Assembly: GCA_004194705.1 (NCBI GenBank)
Contig: SADC01000132.1
Location: 186,001 to 250,000 of the forward strand
DNA: 64,000 bases
DNA from: Ditylenchus dipsaci
Lineage: Eukaryota; Nematoda; Chromadorea; Rhabditida; Anguinidae
Direction: 5' to 3'
Part shown: in pieces, positions 11,011 to 22,500 of the stretch
How positions within the stretch are numbered: the stretch's first letter is position 1
Layout of the letters: each line of letters opens with the position of its first letter
Position numbers and translations under genes: made by a program
Notes under the pieces: generated by a model
Told to the model about the DNA's origin: nothing
The model's database searches: none
The model's input: only the letters and a program-made list of their open reading frames with translations

Positions 11011-11534
11011 TTGTCGAGCCTCATGGAGCGGCTAGAGCACATTTAATCTTTATTTTACATCACCGTTTTGAACCCATTTTTGGCTAAGTTTTCCAAAAGC
11101 TCTTTATTTTTCAGTGGTGAAGGTCACTTCCCGCTTTTCTTTACTGCGAAGCAGTTAACGTCAAACAGATTCTTGTAGAAAAACTCCTAATATATCAACT
11201 ACGTCTTAAAAATAAGGCATGTCTGGTCACTTTTTGAGTATCCACAAAGACAGCAAATTTTAAATATTCCGAAAATCTATGTTTTTCAAATTCCTCTGAA
11301 GTCAAAGTTAAAATTTTAAATGTGACCCATCAACTAACAGTACCTTATATGTACCTCGTTTACTGCACTTTCAGAAAAAATCTTATTTTTGACGAAAAAA
11401 ATTACTACCATGATTTTGACCTGAAACTGCCCTGCAACTCAACAAAAAACTGAAAAGTCTAAAGTGTTATTTTAGGCAAGATGGGGATAGCATATCTCAA
11501 ATGTTTATTTTTCACTAATTTAGCATTTATTTAT

Positions 11535-12255
11535 CAGCTTGCAGAGCTGTTGCAAGACTCACGAGACAAAAAGCAAATATCCCATTATTCAAGACAAAAC
11601 CATTTGACTCCAAAACCATACCAAAAACCAGGGGCCTTTGGACGAAAATTCAGGTGGCCGTGGCTTGGTTCCGTGATTTTTTTACATTTTATAGATCATT
11701 TTTAAAAATAAAAATATCACGTGATAGAGCATGAAAATCCGCATCAGATGCAAGTGTAAGTCACAGTTAAGATTGTGGCTTACCTCTTTTTTGAGAGGAT
11801 TGAAGAAGTATGCTGGTAGCCTGGTTACCGATGGATGATTCTGGTTTTATTTCAACGGCTTTTGGAATCAGTATTTTAGAACCAGACATTCAAATAGCCA
11901 AGACTTTGACGAGTATTTTTCTTGCTAAAAGTATTTGAAATTTAAAATAATTGTGTTGATTCCAAACCCATTGAAATAAAACCAGAATCATCCATCGGTG
12001 ACCAGGCTACCAGCATACTTCTTCAATGCTCAAAAACAGGTGACCACAATCTTACCTGTGATCTAACACCTGTATCTTATGCAGATTTTCAAAAATGATC
12101 TATAAAATTTTTAAAAAATCACGAAACCAAGCCACGGTCACCTGAATTTTTGTCCAAAGGGCCCTGGTTTTTGGTATGGTTTTTGAGTCAAATTGTTTTG
12201 TCTTGAATAATGCGATATTCGCTTTTTATCTCGTGAGTCTTTGCAACAGTTCTGT
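11535..12255. repeat. 720-bp palindromic element with inner hairpin
   Basis: Outer arms at 11550-11720 and 12095-12250 are inverted copies (for example ATACCAAAAACCAGGGGCC). Inner arms at about 11808-11880 and 11950-12030 are a second inverted pair (TGCTGGTAGCCTGGTTACCG). Minor open frames here are by-products of the arms. Confidence 0.65.
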
Positions 12256-12994
12256 TGAATTTTTCACGCTGAGCATTTTGATATAATGCACTTTCCATTT
12301 ACTTTTGAAAATCAGCCAGGAATATGCTAAACTAGGTATCCTTCAAATTTTATATCAGGAAAACAGCTGGTTTTACTTCTTCTTCTGTAATTTTTGAATG
12401 ACTTTTTGTGCTGATTTTTCGCTCATCTTGTAGATATTGAATTTTTCGAGTATTGAGTGAGCGTAAAGCAGTTATAGACAGCTGTGACGTGCTCTTGAAC
12501 GACTTTAAGTGGAAATTTGACAAGTCAGAAAATGGTGGTTTTGTGAGGTAGACGCTGGTTGTCCCACTTTTTGCGCACAGATTTCATCTAACATACACTC
12601 ATTCGAAAAAGCAGATTCTGGCGGTTCTTTTGACATATTACAGTCATATATGTGGTCTGGAGTAAAGTGGTGTCCACCTCTCGGGAGATTAGTCACTTTC
12701 CTTGAAATAGTCGACCATTTCAAACCGGTTATTAGGTCACTTGATCACATCCAAACACCCATACTCATATTTTTAAAAATGATCTACGTAAAATTCTGCA
12801 CCAGAAACAACGGTTGTTCTGTTCAGTCTTTCTCGTGTTAAAAATCCGATCAGTGCACATTAACGGGTTGATTACTACGGAGTACTTATGATATTAAATT
12901 ATAATACACTAAAGAGGTGGGAGATGATTTGGCGGAGGAAATTTGGTGAAATTTTAAGAGAGCCGTTATGTTTGTTTGCGGCCCTGTTCTTGTT
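12256..12994. other. No gene recognised
   Basis: Two overlapping short open frames on opposite strands (12505-12723 minus and 12650-12841 plus) read plausible residues. Neither shows splice signals, a start context or a known motif. The minus frame (MKWSTISRKVTNLPRGG...) could be a decayed coding fragment. Confidence 0.4.
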
Positions 12995-13313
12995 GAGATT
13001 TTGGCGACTAATTCAAATTTGCCGTAAAATTGGAAAATTTAGCGACTAATGGCTGAAATCTGGCGACTAATTTTGATTCTCGACACGAAACAACAATTTT
13101 TTTATTTTTTGTGTGAAATTCAGGGGTGAGCAAAGACCAGATGGCTCAGGACCACTTCGGAGTGGGTCCTGAGCCATCTGGTCTTTGCTTACCCCTGAAT
13201 TTCACACAAAAAATAAAAAAATTGTTGGTTTCGTGTCGAGAATCAAATTAGTCGCCAGATTTCAGCCATTAGTCGCTAAATTTTCCAATTTATGGCAAAT
13301 TTGAATTAGTCGC
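12995..13313. repeat. Near-perfect 320-bp foldback
   Basis: Arms of about 150 bases share GCGACTAATTCAAATTTG, GGTGAGCAAAGACCAGATGG and other blocks. They meet at a tiny loop near 13157. Additional TTAGTCGC units continue on the right to 13370, so the arms contain a short tandem unit. Confidence 0.75.
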
Positions 13314-13370
13314 CAGAACTAAGTAATTAGTCGCTATATTTCAGTAGTTACTCATTAGTCGCTACTTTTT

Positions 13371-14139
13371 AATTTGATCCAAAAATATTTAAAAAAATCC
13401 CAATTCAAAAAATGATACATATCCTTGGCAAACTCTCGCTAAATTCATTTTATCCTCGGTAATTCATCCTACGGTAAATATTTTCTGCAATAAATACATC
13501 CTCAGGTATTTTCTTCCTCGAGGTTACAGGTTCGAATCCTACTGGTTGCAGACTTTTTCTTGACTACTTATAAAAGTAATTGTTTTTGAAGGATTAATAA
13601 ACTTTAGGCTGAGTACGAAAACCACTTGTATTCATGCTTAAAGGGTAGCAAAACAGCTTGTATTCATCCTGAAAGGGCAAACCTCTATTAGAATCTGAAA
13701 ATAATAAAACCATAGTCTCCTACCTAAAAATATGCTCTAAAAATGGTTTGATAATTACGAAAAAGTCATTTTATCAACAAAAACGCCAGTACCTAGTAAG
13801 GTGGTCTTCGAATTTCTGGAAGTTGCTATAACCATTGAGGAAATATTGAGGAAATAGGTACTATTAGGTAGCTATCCCAAACAACTAGGTAACACTAAGT
13901 GCCTTATATAGCCGATCTCAGTGCGATTGCTTGACTATGGTACTGGAAACTTAATCTAACCTTTTGAATGCCTTGGATACTAGAGTTTCTTAGTGCGGAA
14001 GCCCCAGTTATTAAAACTTTGCTCAATTCCTTACTAAAATAAGTAGTAATAGCACATAAAGTGCAGCGAAATATTTAAAACAAAAGATTTAGAAAATTTT
14101 CAATTTAGAAGTAAAACATACTCAATTTTCGAATTAGGG
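13371..14139. other. No gene; one tRNA-like B box
   Basis: CAGGTTCGAATCCTACTGG near 13525 resembles a tRNA B box. Similar strings occur near 110 and 18480, suggesting a tRNA-derived dispersed repeat. No A box or cloverleaf is found. The rest is unremarkable AT-rich sequence. Confidence 0.4.
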
Positions 14140-14520
14140 TTTAAATGCGGGGTTTAATACCCTGGGTAGGTACCCACTCCAAGGTGGTCGACCCCAACAT
14201 TTGGAAAAATGATTCGGGTCGGGCATACAAGTACTTTTATCTTGCCTAAAACGGCGCGTTGAGCACGTTAGTAAAAATTAAAAGATAGTTTTTGTCGCTT
14301 AATTTTAGGCTGTACTCAATATTTTTTCCAGTTGGTTCCACATGGAAGAAAGGGAACTGCCTCAGTTTCGAAGCTGCTACTGAGTCAAATCGAGGTTTTG
14401 CTTCTTACAAACCGTTCTAGACACCTATTTCTAAGAAAGATAGCATAATTTGTTTGCCTATTCAAAAAATCCTAAGTTGACCAACTCGGAGTGGGTATCT
14501 ACCCAGGGCATTGAGACGAA
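14140..14520. repeat. Repeat shared with the window's right end
   Basis: CCCTGGGTAGGTACCCACTCC (about 14159) and its partial complement GGGTATCTACCCAGGG (near 14492) bound a segment related to 63450-63735. The shared blocks include CTCAGTTTCGAAG. It is a dispersed inverted-repeat element without coding capacity. Confidence 0.55.
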
Positions 14521-14774
14521 TCTTGCGGAAACTGAAAAATAGCCTACTAAACGACATCTTAACACTGTCAACCATCTTTAGAATTAGTGTTGGCATCGAG
14601 ACGAGAAAATTTCGAGAATTTCTCGCTTCTCGTCTCGAAAATGTTGCCTTTCTCGATTTTAATTTTCCTTTCTCGTCGAGATTCTCGACATTTTCGAGAA
14701 ATATTGTTTTGACACGAAATTGTTTTTCTTTTACCTTACGCACCGCTTCGCTTACGTTTTTACTTGTAACTTCT

Positions 14775-15012
14775 AGGACGGCAACCGGACAAAAAAGGTT
14801 TTTAAAAATTTGTCGCGCGACAAAAAAGACTTTTCCCTTTTTTTGTCGTTTATGTTTGTCGCGACAAAAAAGACTTTTTATCGGTGAATTCGGCTGTTTC
14901 GCCCGAATCTACCGAATAAAAAAGTCTTTTTTGTCGTGCGACAAAATATATAAAAATCTTTTTTGTCGCGCGACAAATACTTTTAAAAATTTTTTGTCCG
15001 GTTGCCGCTAGG
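14775..15012. mobile_element. Hairpin MITE with TTGTCGCGCGACAA units
   Basis: Ends GGCAACCGGACAAAAAA and TTTTTTGTCCGGTTGCC are inverted. Inside, palindromic TTGTCGCGCGACAAA units flank AAAAGACTTTTT blocks. The 166-codon open frame across it is a composition artefact. A separate palindromic stretch (14598-14715) of repeated GAGAATTTCTCG-like words lies just upstream. Confidence 0.65.
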
Positions 15013-15170
15013 ACAATTGCACATTTATGACAATTTATATGCTACTGTATCTGTACTTGTATTCTTGTTGTATCTGCCCTCATCGTTTTGTTTACTTTTA
15101 GGTCCCCTTTCTTGCCTTGGTCCCTCCTGTTCTTTTTTGTTAAAAATTCCTTGGTCCCCCTGTTGTTTTG

Positions 15171-18100
15171 GGGTGAGCGTTGGCCAAACGTTTTTTAACC
15201 AAACTTCTTTTTGAACCAATACTTTCTTTCGACCAAAAATTTTTTAACCAGTCTTGGCGTTCCGCCACGGAAGCTTTGGCCAATTCAACACTTCCGCCAA
15301 TCGAACTTTGGCCAATATTATACTTCAGCCAGTCGGACTTTGGCCAATATTATACTTGAGTCAGTCGAGTTTTGACCAATATTATACTTCAGCCAGTCGG
15401 ACTTTGGCCAAGCCTTTGTTTCAGCCACTCGGACTTTGGCCAATATAATACTTGAACCAGTCGAGTTTTGGCCATTGTTATACTTCAGCCAATCGAGTTT
15501 TGGCCAATATAATACTCGAGCCAATCGAGTTTTGGTCAATATAATACTTTAGCCAATCGAGTTTTGGCAATATTTTACTTCAGTCAGTCGGACTTTTTCC
15601 AAATTTTTTTTACCGCAAGTCAATTTAACCAGTGAATGTTCCTAATTAACTCATTGCCTTCACCATCACTTATCTATAATTATCATTTCCGACCAATCAA
15701 CAACTAAACCTCATTGACGAATAATAGTACGCTAAACAAACCATTATTTTCCAACTCACCCTATTTGATGTATATACTAGAGCAGACTTTGGCATTCCTT
15801 GGTTTATTTATTCATGATTTGTTCTGATCATTCATATATCGTCACTCAGTTAGGGTGTCGTATCATCAAGGCTGATGCTTTATTGTGTTGCCTCACTATT
15901 GAGACTCGACTGTATATAAAGTCTCGAATGCATAATAACCTAATTATCCTCACTTTCAAGGAACACCAGATCAATGGAAAGCGACATTTTATTTAACTTC
16001 AACAAACAACAATAAATCGGACCAACTCAAAGAACAAAACATTTACAACAGTTAAATGATCAACAACTAATGTTTTCTCATGGATATCTTGGAATTCTGC
16101 GATCAGCTTCTCGGATCGCCGATCAACTTGGATAGCTCGCGTAGCACGGGTGACACTTGTAAGACTTGCCGGACATTTTCTGAGTTGAAGTTTTCTGTAG
16201 CATCTACCAGAGCCAAAATGATTGCGGATTGCTGGTCTTGGATCGCTTATTCTGCAGTAGTGGGTCACGCACGCGAATAGCCTTAGCACATGTTTTGCTC
16301 GTCTGTCCAACCAATCCACGTCTGAAAAAATCGGCTTATTCGCTTCAAGACAAGATTGACTAAATGTTACCTTCTCAAAGTAAGTGATAAATTGTCTTAC
16401 GCCCGGGAGTCTCTGTACTTGCCAACATCCGGATGATCAAAATCCTTAAGGTGGAGAAGGCTGCATTTATTTGATCCACAGGAATCAAGCTATCGCAAAG
16501 AACTTTCGAACATACTCGTTCAGACCCGCATTCTTCATATAACCCCTTTTTGCTTCCTTGGACTGACCACAGAATCTCTTAACGCCAGCTTGGTTGAAAT
16601 GAAAGTGGCAACAACGGTGTTCGATAGCTGAAATAACTTTCTTATTTTCCGTTAGCCATAAGTTCACTTGAGTAAAAAACTAGCCTGGCCAAACTGTCCT
16701 TAATGCAGCACGTATCGCTCGCTCAAAGTCAGTCAAAGCCACTTCAGGCTGCATGGCAAGGTTGTATTTTGTAAGAATTATGCCTCGCAGAATGTTCAGC
16801 AGACGCACATATGTTGTTTCTTCCTGTTTCTCATAAAGATTACGACAGCGGGCACAAGGTGACTTAAAAATTAAATCTTGACATCGATATCAAGCTTTAC
16901 AATTCTTACCATTGACAAGCGCATGTATTGAGTAGTTCTGGCCAACATCAGCATCAGACCTGCTTTCAAAAGTCCGTCACAGGCAATGATTTTCGATTCA
17001 CCGAGGATCTAAAAATAATGAATTGAATTTTAAATTTTGGAATAAATCATTTGATAACGTACTCTGAGCATGTAGTCTGAAGAAAGGATCAACATTCGTT
17101 TATTTCACCCGGTGGATCATCGTGAAACACAAATGGCGTCTGGTCGGCGAAGTATTTCCATCCTCCGGTATCTCATCTTGAAAGTTTCTGCGCCAGGCGG
17201 ATAATTCTTTGCGTCCTTAATTAATTTTTTCTAATGCAGGTATAATTTTTTTATTACCTTTCTAGCCTTGCGATCAAGTGACGAATATTCTCATAGTCAA
17301 CAGCGGCAATCACAGAGTCATCTAGGATGAGGTTCTCAATGGCTTGGTTGTACACGTCGCGAGGTGAAATCTAAAAATACTAAATTTGGCTCGTTGCACT
17401 CACATTTGCTTTTTCTACTTTCGATTTGCCATACTTATGCGAAGAGCCTCTTGATACACTTGAAGTTTGCCTACATCCACAGGTCTGCTTCATGGGAATG
17501 CTCAGTGATAGTCTCCATTTTGTAGTTGTGTTATTCAGAACAACCTTGGCCATGCATCCTCCTCTGTGATGTTTGCAAGAGTAAACGACGTCTCCATTGC
17601 CTCGTTGTAGCGAAAAGATACAGGTAACCTGAATGATAACAATAAAAAAAATTGTCATCGGAATGAATTAAAGAAAGTAACCGTCGTATTCAACCATATC
17701 ACGTCCCTTCTTGCTCATAACAAACTGAAGCTGCTCAGGCTCGGGTTGACTCGGAAGTTGTTGAGATCCTCCATTGGCACGAATCCTCTTCATCTTCATA
17801 GACTCCATAATTGATGTCAGGCAAAAAGTCGGGATCTCTTCATCATCGTAAATTTCCATGACGATATCTAGAAAAGAGTAAAATTGAGGCCATGAATAAG
17901 CCTATTAGATATATAAAAGAGAACTTTTATTAAGATAAATATCTAGTTAAAGACGATGTTTAATGGCTCTTAATTGCTGGTAACATATGATATCTATATA
18001 TATAATTGGAAACAGTTATGTACTGGCTCAAGTAAAATATTGGCCAAAACTCGTTCGGCTAAAGTATTATATTGACCAAAACTCGATTGGCTCGAGTATT

Positions 18101-18443
18101 ATATTGGCCAAAACTCGATTGGCTGAAGTATAACAATGGCCAAAACTCGACTGGTTCAAGTATTATATTGGCCAAAGTCCGAGTGGCTGAAACAAAGGCT
18201 TGGCCAAAGTCCGACTGGCTGAAGTAATATTGGTCAAAACTCGACTGACTCAAGTATAATATTGGCCAAAGTCCGACTGGCTGAAGTATAATATTGGCCA
18301 AAGTTCGATTGGCGGAGTGTTGAATTGGCCAAAGCTTCCGTGGCGGAACGCCAAGGCTGGTTGAATAAAAGATTGGTCATAACCGAATTTGTCCTGAGAA
18401 GAAGTTTGGCCAAAAAACGATTGGCCAATTTATCACCCCACCC
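15171..18443 (-). mobile_element. MULE transposon 1 with arrayed terminal inverted repeats
   Basis: Both ends read GGGGTGA inward and then share GGCGTTCCGCCACGGAAG. The left terminal repeat (about 15171-15600) and right one (about 18020-18440) are built from about a dozen 24-32 base units of the form TTCAGCCAGTCGGACTTTGG / CCAATATTATA. The interior encodes a FLYWCH-MULE transposase on the minus strand. MULEs typically make 8-11 base target duplications; I could not find a convincing one, so the exact ends are uncertain. Confidence 0.85.
16485..17860 (-). CDS. FLYWCH / MULE-type transposase, multi-exon
   Basis: This is the DDE transposase of the element around it; it would bind the element ends and catalyse excision and insertion in the nucleus. 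Reading the minus strand, 17859-17685 and 17640-17400 give a FLYWCH zinc finger split by an intron (FVMSKKGRDMVEYDGY, then GDVVYSCKHHRGGCMAKVV). The next exon starts ISPRDVYNQAIENL (about 17376). A DDE core follows, with the first Asp in IIACDGLLKAG (about 16985), the second in PEVALTDFERAIRAAL (about 16720), and the MULE signature EHRCCHFHFNQAGVKR (about 16610). The frame slips at least once in the FLYWCH second exon and near 17090. The third catalytic acidic residue was not placed. It may be inactive or affected by base-call errors. Confidence 0.8.
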
Positions 18444-18892
18444 ACGATTTTACATAGCAAATAAATTTATTTTCCTCGAGGTCATGAGTTCGATCTTACC
18501 TACCGTCACTTTCGATTTTTGAATTTTTTTTGTAAATTTTACTATTATTAGTCCATTCGACGTAAGATCGAAAAGTAGACTAAGGTCATAAATATCATAT
18601 TTTCAACATTTCCTATACAATTTGAGTTCATGTAAACAAAAGTGCAGACTTCACGTCAAATATAGAAAAAAAGTTAAATGAACTTATTTTTGCATGAGAA
18701 TGCGGAAGTTTGCATTTCAAAAGATGAGTCATATACCAAAATGTAGCCTGAATTTACTCTACTACATAGTTGGGGCAAATTGTTACAAAGTCGAGCATCT
18801 ACGCAAACTAGGAGCCATTTTGAACCCAGGACTCGTTTTTCTAGTCAAACATTAGGAGTCTTTTTATTTTCCCGCCAAATTTCATTTAAAAG

Positions 18893-19132
18893 TTAAAGGG
18901 CCATTGCCACCTTTTTGAATTGTCCCCGCCAATTAAAATTTTTGCCCTAATCATTCAACTTCTATACGGATTTTTCAACATGGTTTCTAACAAAACAAGG
19001 CCTAGAATTGAATTTTAGGTATAGTTTTGTTAGAAACCAAGTTGAAAAATCCGTACGTAAATCCAACGATAAAGAAAAACATTTGAATTGGCGGAGGACA
19101 ACCGTTGTCTCGGAGACGGCAATGGCCTTTAA
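18893..19132. mobile_element. TTAA-flanked MITE, GGCCTAGAAT hairpin family
   Basis: TTAAAGGGCCATTGCC on the left mirrors GGCAATGGCCTTTAA on the right. Inner arms CGGATTTTTCAACATGGTTT and AAACCAAGTTGAAAAATCCG meet at AAGGCCTAGAATTGAATTTTAGG. TTAA duplications indicate piggyBac-type integration. Relatives lie at 9970-10320 (interrupted), 19129-19367, 41044-41283 and near 45070-45240. Confidence 0.8.
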
Positions 19133-19367
19133 AGGGCCTGACCTCTTCCTACTCGGTGGTCCCCCGCCAATTCAAAAATTTTCCCTTGATCATTGGACTT
19201 TTGTACGGATTTTTCCGCCACGTTTCTAACAAAACTAGGCCTGAAATCAAATTTTAGGCTTAGTTTGTTAGAAACCTAGCGGAAAAATCCGTACAGAAGT
19301 CCAAATGATCAAGGGAAATTTTTGAATTGGCGGGGACCACCGAGTAGGAAGAGGTCAGGCCCTTTAA
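19129..19367. mobile_element. Second TTAA MITE abutting the first
   Basis: It begins at the very TTAA that closes the preceding element (19129-19132) and ends at TTAA 19364-19367. Ends TTAAAGGGCCTGACCTCTTC and GAAGAGGTCAGGCCCTTTAA are perfect complements. The arms are nearly perfect over about 115 bases, suggesting a young copy. Confidence 0.85.
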
Positions 19368-19379
19368 AGGAAACATTTT

Positions 19380-20050
19380 CGGGCGTTTTGAAAGCCGTGT
19401 ACTACTTTTTAAAAATATGCAGAAAACTTAAAAAAAACTAGATGAGAACACATGTAGCAATTTTTTCGAGAAAGAAAAAACTGCTGGTCTCTGCTTTTTT
19501 CTCCATGTAACACACAGGCATGCCCTTTGAGGACAGCGTTTTTGCTGGTCCTTTTAATGTCCTTAATTCATTTTTGACTGTAGTCACACTAAATTCTTTT
19601 ACTTTTCTGGCAACAATTATGTGATAGACACCACCTTCAAAGCATCCTCCTTCGTTGACCAAGTATCTAATACACCATTTTTAGTGCTGTAACAGCACTG
19701 CTGTTATTGTTTGAAGGAGATTTTTTTGGGAAGTCACCCAACAAGCCCAAGCCCATGTGTGTGATGGTGCACTCCCACTACTTTTTATTTTGTTTCGTTA
19801 TCAAAATTTGTGCAAATGAAATTTGACGGTGAAAAATTTCAGAGAAAAACTCCTTCTTCAATTTTATTTGCTTATTAAGACATATATAGAAAATCTGCTT
19901 TGTTTTGCTTGTTCCTAGACAAAAAAACAAGTTTCTTTTGGTAAAGAAAAAAACCATCATTAAGTGCATGTTTCTTACGTACTAAAACCAAAAAGGTCTT
20001 TTACGAGCTTTTTATAACAAAAGCTTGTTTAAACATAACTACTGTTGTTT
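19380..20050. other. No gene; degraded repeat fragments
   Basis: The stretch 19420-19560 matches parts of the 57982-58221 family (GAGAAAGAAAAAACTGCTGGT). The remaining sequence has only short AT-rich open frames without splice context. Confidence 0.4.
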
Positions 20051-20057
20051 TCTTCTA

Positions 20058-20898
20058 ATGGCCGGGCACCTTCTAATTCAAATCTTGTTTTTGGCGTTGC
20101 GTTTTCATCCTCTTATCGAAGAATGCCCTTTGACAAGTTACCAGCAACTTTGTGAACAATGAGAGGGACTTGGACATTTTTCCGCCAGACAATTTTTCAG
20201 TAGTCATTTTTCGTCTGTACTTTTTTCTGTGTTGAGAAAAAAATTATGCTAATACCGTTTTGTAGCTAAGATTCAGCGCTTAAAATAATTCATTGACAAT
20301 TAATATCTGATCGCAAAATTTTGGATAAAAATTTCCAGTCACTAGAAATGGAGTCGACCATTTTTCGGCTTGAGTGTTACACTGGGAAATTTTATTCAAA
20401 ATTTATTATACAGATGTTGATTATCAATAGCTCATTTTGAAGCCCTGAATCTCAGCTAAAAAACAGTACTAACATATTTTATTTCTCGATACAGAAAAAA
20501 ATTATAGCCAAAAAATTACCACCAAAATTTCGGCGAAAAAATGTTACACCCCAATGAGATAAGCCCCAGATTGAGAGGTAACTTGCCTGAAGCGATCCTC
20601 AAAAAAGATGGATCAAAAACTCAATGCCAAAAACACGATTTAGAATTAGGGTGAGGAGGGGTTGGAAGGTGATGCCGATCTATAGAACCATTTTTTGTGA
20701 CAAAGTTTTGCGACATGTTGCGACAGGGATGAAAAAATCACCGGCAAAATTAATTTTTTCATATTTGCAGACATTACGCACGAGTGTTGTCACCGAGGAT
20801 GCAGTGACCTGTTGATCCAGCAGAACTGTTGTGAATACCGTGGCGTGGTTCGCAGAGAGTTCCAGGAAAGCGGTCACAACTACTCAATGAGTATATAG
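20058..20898 (+). CDS. Candidate small secreted Cys-rich peptide, insulin-A-like
   Basis: Two exons join in phase 1: 20058-20151 and 20771-20898. Exon 1 starts at an ATG and encodes a hydrophobic leader (MAGHLLIQILFLALRF), then one Cys before a GTGAAC donor. Exon 2 follows a good TTTGCAG acceptor and ends at a TAG. It contains ECCHRGCSDLLIQQNCCEY. The spacing CC-x3-C-x8-C fits the insulin-superfamily A-chain signature, with one extra Cys, and the phase-1 intron before an A chain is usual in that family. I found no convincing B chain (paired Cys 11 residues apart), so a complete insulin-like prohormone is not shown. Predicted length is about 73 residues. An unrelated cysteine-rich peptide, or a chance join, remains possible. 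Confidence 0.4.
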
Positions 20899-20899
20899 T

Positions 20900-22500
20900 G
20901 GTTCCCTCAGGACAACGGGAACAAGTCAATTAGCCAAATCGAATAACTGAACCATGTTATTTAAGTGATCATATTGGACTTGTAATCTAATTTCTCGTTG
21001 AACTTAGGTTTAGGTAACGCAGAATCAAACATTTTTTTAACCTTATTGCAAAATTTTTGATTATTGTTATATATTTATAGTGTTCTGTATATACAATTGT
21101 TCTTCCATAATCTTATTGTAATACCAAATACTACTTGTCATCAGTATTCTCCCTGTATCCTGTCTAAAAGCAACCTTCCATCTAACGCCACCCCCAGAGA
21201 CCGACCACGAGGATTAACTCTATGCTTGATATAACCCAAAGCAGAATGTTATTTGAAATTTCTTCAAATTTTAGTTCATATAACAGTTCTAGGCGCTACT
21301 GAAATATACCCTTCCCAAAAAGCGCTATTGGAATATACCTCACCCAATAATTAAGACTTAGACTCAGGACTACTATATTATTAACAAGGGCTTTTTTGTA
21401 AACTTGATTTCCAAATATGGTGGTTTTAGGGACACTTGTTTACTGCGGGGTCCTGCATCAAACGCTCATTTTCACCAATGTAACTGACTGCTAAGATACT
21501 CACAAAAGTCCAGTAAGACTTATATTTTGATACAAAAGTTTGATTTTGTCTTGATTTGCACTGGCCTAGTTTACGCCTTAGGCTTTGTCTAAGCAAAAAA
21601 TTTGATAATAAATAAGGCCCCACCTTCCCCCGCCAACCCCGAATTAAACAAGTGCCGTTTTAGGTATCTTCCAAATTATTGGGGAGGTATATTCCAAATA
21701 ACTTTACTAACTGACCAGTGCCCGACTTGTACATAAGACACCCATATATGGACAACTGCTTTTGGGTCTTTCGGTCTTGATTTTCTGTACAGTGGAACCT
21801 GGATAGAAGGACGGCGTTTGGCCGGTCTTTTGCGTGTCCTTATATAAAGGCTCAACCACCCATAAGTCTCGAGATCAACCCTAAATTTAGCTTAAAAACT
21901 TATGGCCAGACGTGGGAAATCACGAGAAGTACTGTATTGAAATTATTTTGTTTTCATCAAGTTTATATGAATAATCTGTTGACTTTTAATAATGTTGTGT
22001 TTGAATAACTTAAGACATTCCATCTTGACTAATAAAAATGACTGTTCCCACACTTTTTTCTTCGTATTTATCCTTTATTAAACAGGAACTGCGAAAACAA
22101 ATAAACATGTTTTTAAAAAAGTTATTTTTAAAGGAAAAGCAGTTTTAAATAATTCATTATGAATACGTATTCGATTTAAAGCAAAAAATAAACAACAAAC
22201 AATGATGCAACCAATTAAATTCACAGTGGAACCTGGATAAGTGGACACTCAAATGACTGGGCGCCCTCGGCTATAGGCCGCCCCGGAGCTGGTTCCGGAC
22301 ACAATCAATTGAAAATATAGTTGAATGAACCTATATAATATAACACCTGCGAATATTGGACATCTCAATATCAGTCCCGATTAAGAAATTCGAACTCTAT
22401 AATTTGGCATAAAAAGATTAAAAATTACGGAAATAACTTTGCTAGCTGGCTAGTGGCTACCAGCAATAGGTTATAGCTGAATGGAAGTCAGCTAAGTCGT
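20900..22500. other. Repeat debris, no gene
   Basis: Two direct copies of a pogo/Tc1-like end, ACAGTGGAACCTGGATA (about 21792 and 22224), lie 430 bases apart. Segment 21290-21710 carries GGCGCTACTGAAATATACCC on the left and an inverted GGAGGTATATTCCAAAT on the right, recalling the hAT-like family. No coding exon is recognised. Confidence 0.4.

Noticed and set aside
13500..13555. tRNA gene suggested by GGTTCGAATCC
   Set aside because: Only the B-box half is present; similar half motifs recur, so it is more likely a tRNA-derived repeat.
14511..15011. 166-residue frame rich in Arg, Phe and Lys
   Set aside because: It spans two palindromic repeat blocks and reads their repeated words.
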